Source: Paulinella micropora (Eukaryota; Cercozoa; Imbricatea; Euglyphida; Paulinellidae). From it: a DNA stretch of 64,000 nt. Position numbers and translations under genes: made by a program. The stretch spans positions 1-64,000 of the forward strand of contig WBZZ01005875.1 in NCBI GenBank assembly GCA_019918135.1. The letters run 5' to 3'. Positions 59,985-64,000 of the stretch are shown here, in pieces; positions within the stretch are counted from its first letter, which is position 1; every line of letters begins with the position of its first letter. Under the pieces are notes generated by a model that made no database searches, had not been told where the DNA came from, and saw nothing but the letters and a program-made list of their open reading frames with translations.

Positions 59985-60359
59985 TTATTTCGGTGCTCCA
60001 CTTAATAGAAGTCCGTTAGGAGTTTCTTCAATATCCACAATAATATATTTTTTGTGAAATTTCCAATATTCAGAGTTTGATTTTACATATTTTTTAAATG
60101 GAGTTCTCTCATTCAATTTTTCAATGGCCATAGCACATATTTTTAATTTATATAAGTCTTTCATATCTTTTTCTTCTTTATCTCTTATAATCTCGGCTTG
60201 TATTTTCCAAAATTTGTATGATTTGACATATCTATTAGTCATTTCTTGTTTTGTAAATATTTTAATAGATAAGTCACCTGCTTTTGCTTCAGGAAAATGA
60301 GAGTTATATATTTCTTTCATCTCCTTGTCTGCTTGTTGAAGGATTGTTAATTCGCACAT
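59985..60359 (-). CDS. P2 small protein resembling a polymerase segment
   Basis: 124 residues. Its C-terminal 40 (PFKKYVKSNSEYWKF, KKYIIVDIEETPNG, LLLSGAPK) resemble the stretch after palm motif B of the polymerase (SVSKYITKNHEYWKFWAKN, VITDIEKFDEANGE, LWLITGIP). A weaker internal copy, RYVKSYKFWKIQAEII, occurs near residue 45. The rest is helical and charged. Absent from P1, which has a HIRAN gene here. It may be a captured polymerase subdomain acting as terminal-protein or polymerase partner (speculative). Confidence 0.55.
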   Translation of the reverse strand: MCELTILQQADKEMKEIYNSHFPEAKAGDLSIKIFTKQEMTNRYVKSYKFWKIQAEIIRDKEEKDMKDLYKLKICAMAIEKLNERTPFKKYVKSNSEYWKFHKKYIIVDIEETPNGLLLSGAPK

Positions 60360-60398
60360 AATATATATAGGTAATAATATTTATTTCTTTAAATCATT

Positions 60399-60641
60399 TT
60401 ACATTTTATTTTTATAATATCTTTCTATGTCATCATTTCTGCGACAAACACGTATAACTGGATAACCTCCGATCATTACCTCCTCTTTCTCGGCGAAGAA
60501 ATCTCTATGAAAATCTGATTTTTCGTGTGTGTATTTGCTGTATATTCCTATGGTCTTACCACATACACAAGTATATTTTTGTTTGCTTCTTTCTTTTCTA
60601 TATTCTGCTCTCTTCTGTTTGAGGTCGGACATATTATACAT
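60399..60641 (-). CDS. P2 Cys/His small protein
   Basis: 80 residues matching the C-terminal half of the P1 protein at 20453: KYTCVCGKTIGIYSKYTHEK, then SDFHRDFFAEKEEVMIGG, then NDDIERYYKNK. An alternative start is the ATG at 60632. The N-terminal AP2-like part of P1 is missing. Last gene before the terminal repeat. Confidence 0.6.
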   Translation of the reverse strand: MYNMSDLKQKRAEYRKERSKQKYTCVCGKTIGIYSKYTHEKSDFHRDFFAEKEEVMIGGYPVIRVCRRNDDIERYYKNKM

Positions 60642-60656
60642 TATGTAATAACTTTT

Positions 60657-60823
60657 AATAAAAATGTGTCATATATTTTTTCTGTTGCTTGTGGTTGTCG
60701 TTTTGAGTGCTTTTGGCCTTCTGTATTGATTACCTGTGTGATATGTCTAGAAGACTTAATCGCAGTTCATGTCGTGAATTTGAGGCACGAAAATTCATGA
60801 CACGAACTGCGGTATCATCTACT
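60657..60823 (+). repeat. P2 terminal repeat, copy 2 (167 bp)
   Basis: Partner of 37139-37305 with one difference. Contains the subterminal palindrome at 60761-60811. Frames that read into it are not convincing genes. Confidence 0.95.
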
Positions 60824-60829
60824 GGGCAG
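60824..60829. other. P2 target-site duplication, copy 2 (gggcag)
   Basis: Reverse complement of ctgccc at 37306-37311, the flank of the other P2 end. Matches only if the interval has been inverted. Confidence 0.8.
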
Positions 60830-61449
60830 GACAGCTGTGGGGGGGATGCAGACCGAAATAGATGGTCCATTCTGTAAACGGTGGTTTGGGCCGCTGACCC
60901 GGCGATTTTGGTGAGCTGGTCAGCAAGCGGGAAGTTCCACGTGCCACCCGCCACCCGCCACCCCACCCTTCGCAAAAAATTATGTTTTTGCGACGGGCGA
61001 GTCTGAAGGTCGGCCTGAAAAATGGGAGTTTGTCGATTTTTGGTGAAAGTCTGAAGGTCGGGGGGGGGGGGCCTGAAAAATGCGTTGTATGATTTTTTTT
61101 TTAGAAGGCCGGGGGGGTGGGGGGGAGGGTAAAAGTAAACAGTGACTGAAAAGAATTTATTTTCCTCCCCCCCCCCCCCCCAAGTAAACAGACTGACATG
61201 AATTTTCCTTCCCCCCCCCCCGTGATTTCCCCCGGTGGAATTTCGGGGAGGGAAAAGAAAGAAAAAAAAGGAGTTCGGTGGGTGGGTGTCTGTGATGGTG
61301 TGTTGGTGTTTGTGTTGTATTTTACATATACATATCAATGTGTATTATGGGTGTCTATATGTATGTATGTATTGTGCATGCATTATTTATAGTAATTATG
61401 TGTATTATGTGTGCATTATGTGTGTTTCTGTGTCTGTCTGTGTCTGTGA

Positions 61450-61482
<33 letters not shown>

Positions 61483-62300
61483 GGTGGGTGTAGGTGTGTT
61501 GGTGTGTTGGTGCGTTGATATTTGTGTGTGTTGTGTGTGTGTATCTGTGTGTGTATGTGTAAGTATGTACTAGTATGTGTGTCAGTCTGTGTATATATGT
61601 TTCAACCTTTTGTAAGAACGGAGTTTTAATGACACATTGTACTATTGCAGAGAGAAATATGTATGTTTGAAAGAGAAATCAGAAGCGAGCTTAGACTTGT
61701 AATGAGAAATCAGAATATGTATCTGTAGACAAATGTATAAGATCGGACCTATTACTATATTGAACATGATGTAAATATGAGCATATATTACTTGTATGTA
61801 TTCGTGAGGAGATACGTTTTTAGCTGTTTTTTCATCCTAGATGGCATTCTCACCAATCGTGCGTCTGATTTCGTATTAAGTTTCATTTATCTTGCCTAGC
61901 ATTATCAAGGTTGTTCTAAGTAAAAGAAGTCACAGTGTGGAAAAAGAAATCAGAAGCAAGAAGTTTTTTTTTATTATTTTTTTTTATTTACATTGGCTTG
62001 TTAGTGCCCCATGTAGTTCATATTGTTGCTTGGTAAGCGTCGTCTAAGTAGACTAGTGCCCACCAGGGATCCCAGCAAAGCCCAACCATCACTCGTTGGG
62101 ATCCGCGCTTTCGGTCACGGACATACACATACACCAACACACCAACACACAAATAATACGTACATACACACTCACATACAAAGACACTACACACACAACA
62201 AAGAAAAACACGAAGACAAACACAAACACACCAAGACACACACGCACATACTCACGCCTGTCTGTGTATGTGTGTATGTGTGTGGGCGCGCCGCGCGCGC

Positions 62301-62343
<43 letters not shown>

Positions 62344-62640
62344 CTGCAGGAGCGTCCAGCTGTGCTCTGCTGCTATCCTACCTTGTGCACATCCAGCTGT
62401 GCTGCTCCTTACCTCGTGCCACATGCCTGGATAGCGACCCGCCGGTAGCGCCTATGAGTCCGATCATGCCAGACAAGCAGCCGGCCGATGGTGCCTGCCT
62501 CCTGCTTGTGCTATCTTCCGTCAGAGCTAGTGCCTTTCCCTCTGGCGCGTACACTCACGCCGCTGCTGACTGCAAGTATCTGAAGAAAAAAGCATGTTCT
62601 GCCAATGTGTATTGTTCTTAATTTTGTTTGTCAACTGTGC
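60830..62640. repeat. Host flank with G/C runs and GT/CA microsatellites
   Basis: Holds a partial copy of the 17-kb dispersed repeat (60887-60920), C/G runs (61061-61070, 61167-61181, 61210-61221), a GT-rich region (61270-61600), CA-rich 62120-62260 and a (GT)n run at 62303-62341. No gene seen. Confidence 0.6.
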
Positions 62641-62719
62641 TAGGCTTTGCAAATACCCCGCTACAGCTACTTCCATCGTATGGTTCGCGCCCTGTCCCTC
62701 GCGCTACTCAATTTAGGCT

Positions 62720-62776
62720 ATGGCTGACGTCGGAGATCACGACTACCAGTGGCACAAGACGAGACGCAGCATGCAG
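62720..62776 (+). CDS. Possible first coding exon of a host gene
   Basis: ATG at 62720 followed by 19 codons (MADVGDHDYQWHKTRRSMQ) ending exactly at CAG|GTAAGT, a perfect splice donor. The region upstream is not repetitive. No downstream exon is visible in the window, so this is only a candidate. Confidence 0.25.
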
Positions 62777-63171
62777 GTAAGTCGGTTAGTCGGCTGTAGC
62801 ACCCCGCCCCCCCCCCCCCCCCCCCGGTCCGTCAGTCCGAAAGAAAAGAAAGAACAAACAACAGAGTTCCAGGAGATCTTGATAAAAATTACGTCAAAGA
62901 ATGAGGTAGTTAAAAAAATTCAGTGAAAAGCAAAGATATTTAAATAAATTTTTGAGGTCGATCACTGTCAAGTGGAAAATGCTCTGGAAAGTAATCATGC
63001 TATGAAAATTTGTTGCCGGAGCCAGGAAGTATTATTAATATTATACAGCCTAGGATATTCAAGTGTCAAAGTCAACAATCAAATTCACATTTACAATCAG
63101 AATTCAAGGCAAATTAGTGCAATTCAACGGTAGCATCAGTGTAATAGTAAGAACCAGGGTAGGTAATAACT

Positions 63172-63873
63172 TTAGCCCTTAACCGGGCGATCGCTACATT
63201 TGTGGATCATTGCCACAAATGTGGCAGTATTTTTCAAACTAAATAAAGTCATCATTCGAGTCTCAACGTAATAATACTGAAATAAGCTTGATATCAATAT
63301 TTCAAGACATGCTGGAGTCTATTAATATCGATACTACGTCAAGGTACGGAGGTAAAATCTCAAGTTATCGGCCGGAAGTGACTTAGTTATGAGAGTTGAA
63401 GACGTCTCATGTTATCAAAAATAAGTGCCAGTTGAACGCGAGGATCCTAGTCGTTGCCACAAATTTGGTAGTGTTTTTCAAACTGAATAAAATCATCATT
63501 TCTCAACGTAGTAATACTGAAATAAGTTCAAGTGGATATTAATATTTCAAGACATGCTCTATCGATACGTCAAGGTACGGAGGTAAAGATTCTTATCGGG
63601 AAGTGAATTAGTTATGTTATCAAAAAAATAAAATCGTCGCTCCAGCGCGAGCCAGGATGCACCCACTTAATGGTTGATTAAAATGACCTTTGACGTTATT
63701 ATTGACGAGCGGTTTTTTTTCATAGTTCGCTTAAATATGACAGAAGTAATTCAATGATTACAAACAAAGTACTGCTAATATTGCCACATTTGTGGCTTAA
63801 AACCTTTACTAATCCACAAGATCCACAAATGTGGTTTTAAAGCACAAATGTGGATTGCCCGGTTAAGGGTTAG
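63172..63873. mobile_element. piggyBac-like MITE (63176-63869) with TTAG duplication
   Basis: Ends CCCTTAACCGGGC and GCCCGGTTAAGGG are inverted repeats, flanked on both sides by TTAG (63172-63175, 63870-63873), a known variant of the piggyBac TTAA target. The interior contains palindromes CCACAAATGTGG and a ~245-base direct repeat (63207-63450 and 63456-63640). No coding frame. Confidence 0.6.
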
Positions 63874-63928
63874 AACACCAACCGTGCCGGACCCTGACTG
63901 GTATTAAATTACGACTCTGTCGTAGCCG

Positions 63929-63929
<1 letters not shown>

Positions 63930-63977
<48 letters not shown>
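63930..63977 (+). repeat. Poly(G) run of 48 bases
   Basis: Uninterrupted G run near the window end; length is probably imprecise. Strong quadruplex potential. Confidence 0.9.
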
Positions 63978-64000
63978 CTCAGTTAGTCATGAAGGCGCTT

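Larger units (their letters stand above)
53856..60823 (+). mobile_element. Polinton P2, right part (replication genes)
   Basis: Contains the capsid C-terminus, lectin-like gene, two small genes, DNA polymerase and three short genes, ending in the P2 terminal repeat at 60823, followed by the duplication gggcag. Confidence 0.9.

Noticed and set aside
19940..60823. Reading the region as one 41-kb palindromic virus or as two simple tandem Polintons
   Set aside because: Repeat orientation, crosswise target duplications and split genes fit only two elements plus one inversion.
61235..61573. Cys/Val-rich frames near 61.3 kb
   Set aside because: Products of the GT repeat.

Overview
The window looks like nuclear DNA of an animal (metazoan). 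It holds two Polinton/Maverick elements, a GC-rich island that looks viral, a piggyBac-like MITE candidate, a vertebrate-type (TTAGGG)n tract and very abundant micro- and minisatellites. I cannot name the species from sequence alone.

Layout. (1) 1-12,300: a very GC-rich island of compact, intronless-looking genes on both strands with AATAAA/ATTAAA signals. The only gene I can place in a family is a class 3 lipase; the others are unrecognised. Many frames break at C or G homopolymers, and a TTAGGG array lies inside one gene. An integrated large DNA virus fragment is the best guess, but no hallmark replication or capsid gene is visible. (2) 12,299-19,939: satellites, an AT-rich region with a possible 2.1 kb non-autonomous transposon, a dispersed repeat near 17 kb, then long trinucleotide and polypyrimidine tracts. 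(3) 19,940-60,823: two Polintons of about 20 kb each. (4) 60,824-64,000: host flank with GT/CA repeats, a piggyBac-type MITE and a 48-base G run.

Key structural result. The two Polintons, called P1 and P2 here, do not lie end to end. A roughly 30 kb inversion (breakpoints near 23,814 and 53,856) has exchanged their halves. P1 = 19,940-23,814 plus the reverse complement of 37,566-53,855. P2 = the reverse complement of 23,815-37,305 plus 53,856-60,823. Three independent signs agree: the P1 DNA polymerase and the P2 major capsid genes are each cut at these two points; the terminal repeats pair up only across the inversion; and the 6-bp target duplications match only as inverted pairs (gaagca for P1, gggcag for P2). 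A chimeric assembly would look the same and has to be excluded.

Gene set. Each Polinton encodes a protein-primed family B DNA polymerase, a retroviral-type integrase, an FtsK/HerA-type packaging ATPase, an adenain-like cysteine protease on a coiled-coil precursor, a major capsid protein, a penton-like minor capsid protein, a Gly/Lys-rich core peptide, a long fibre ending in an intramolecular S74 chaperone, a two-TM protein, a Cys-rich secreted-like peptide and several small proteins. One end carries replication genes and the other the integrase, with virion genes between. P1 is decayed (frameshifts or stops in polymerase, ATPase, protease and others). P2 is closer to intact. Eight spacers between genes carry a distinctive pair of facing hairpins, some present in one element and absent from the matching place in the other.
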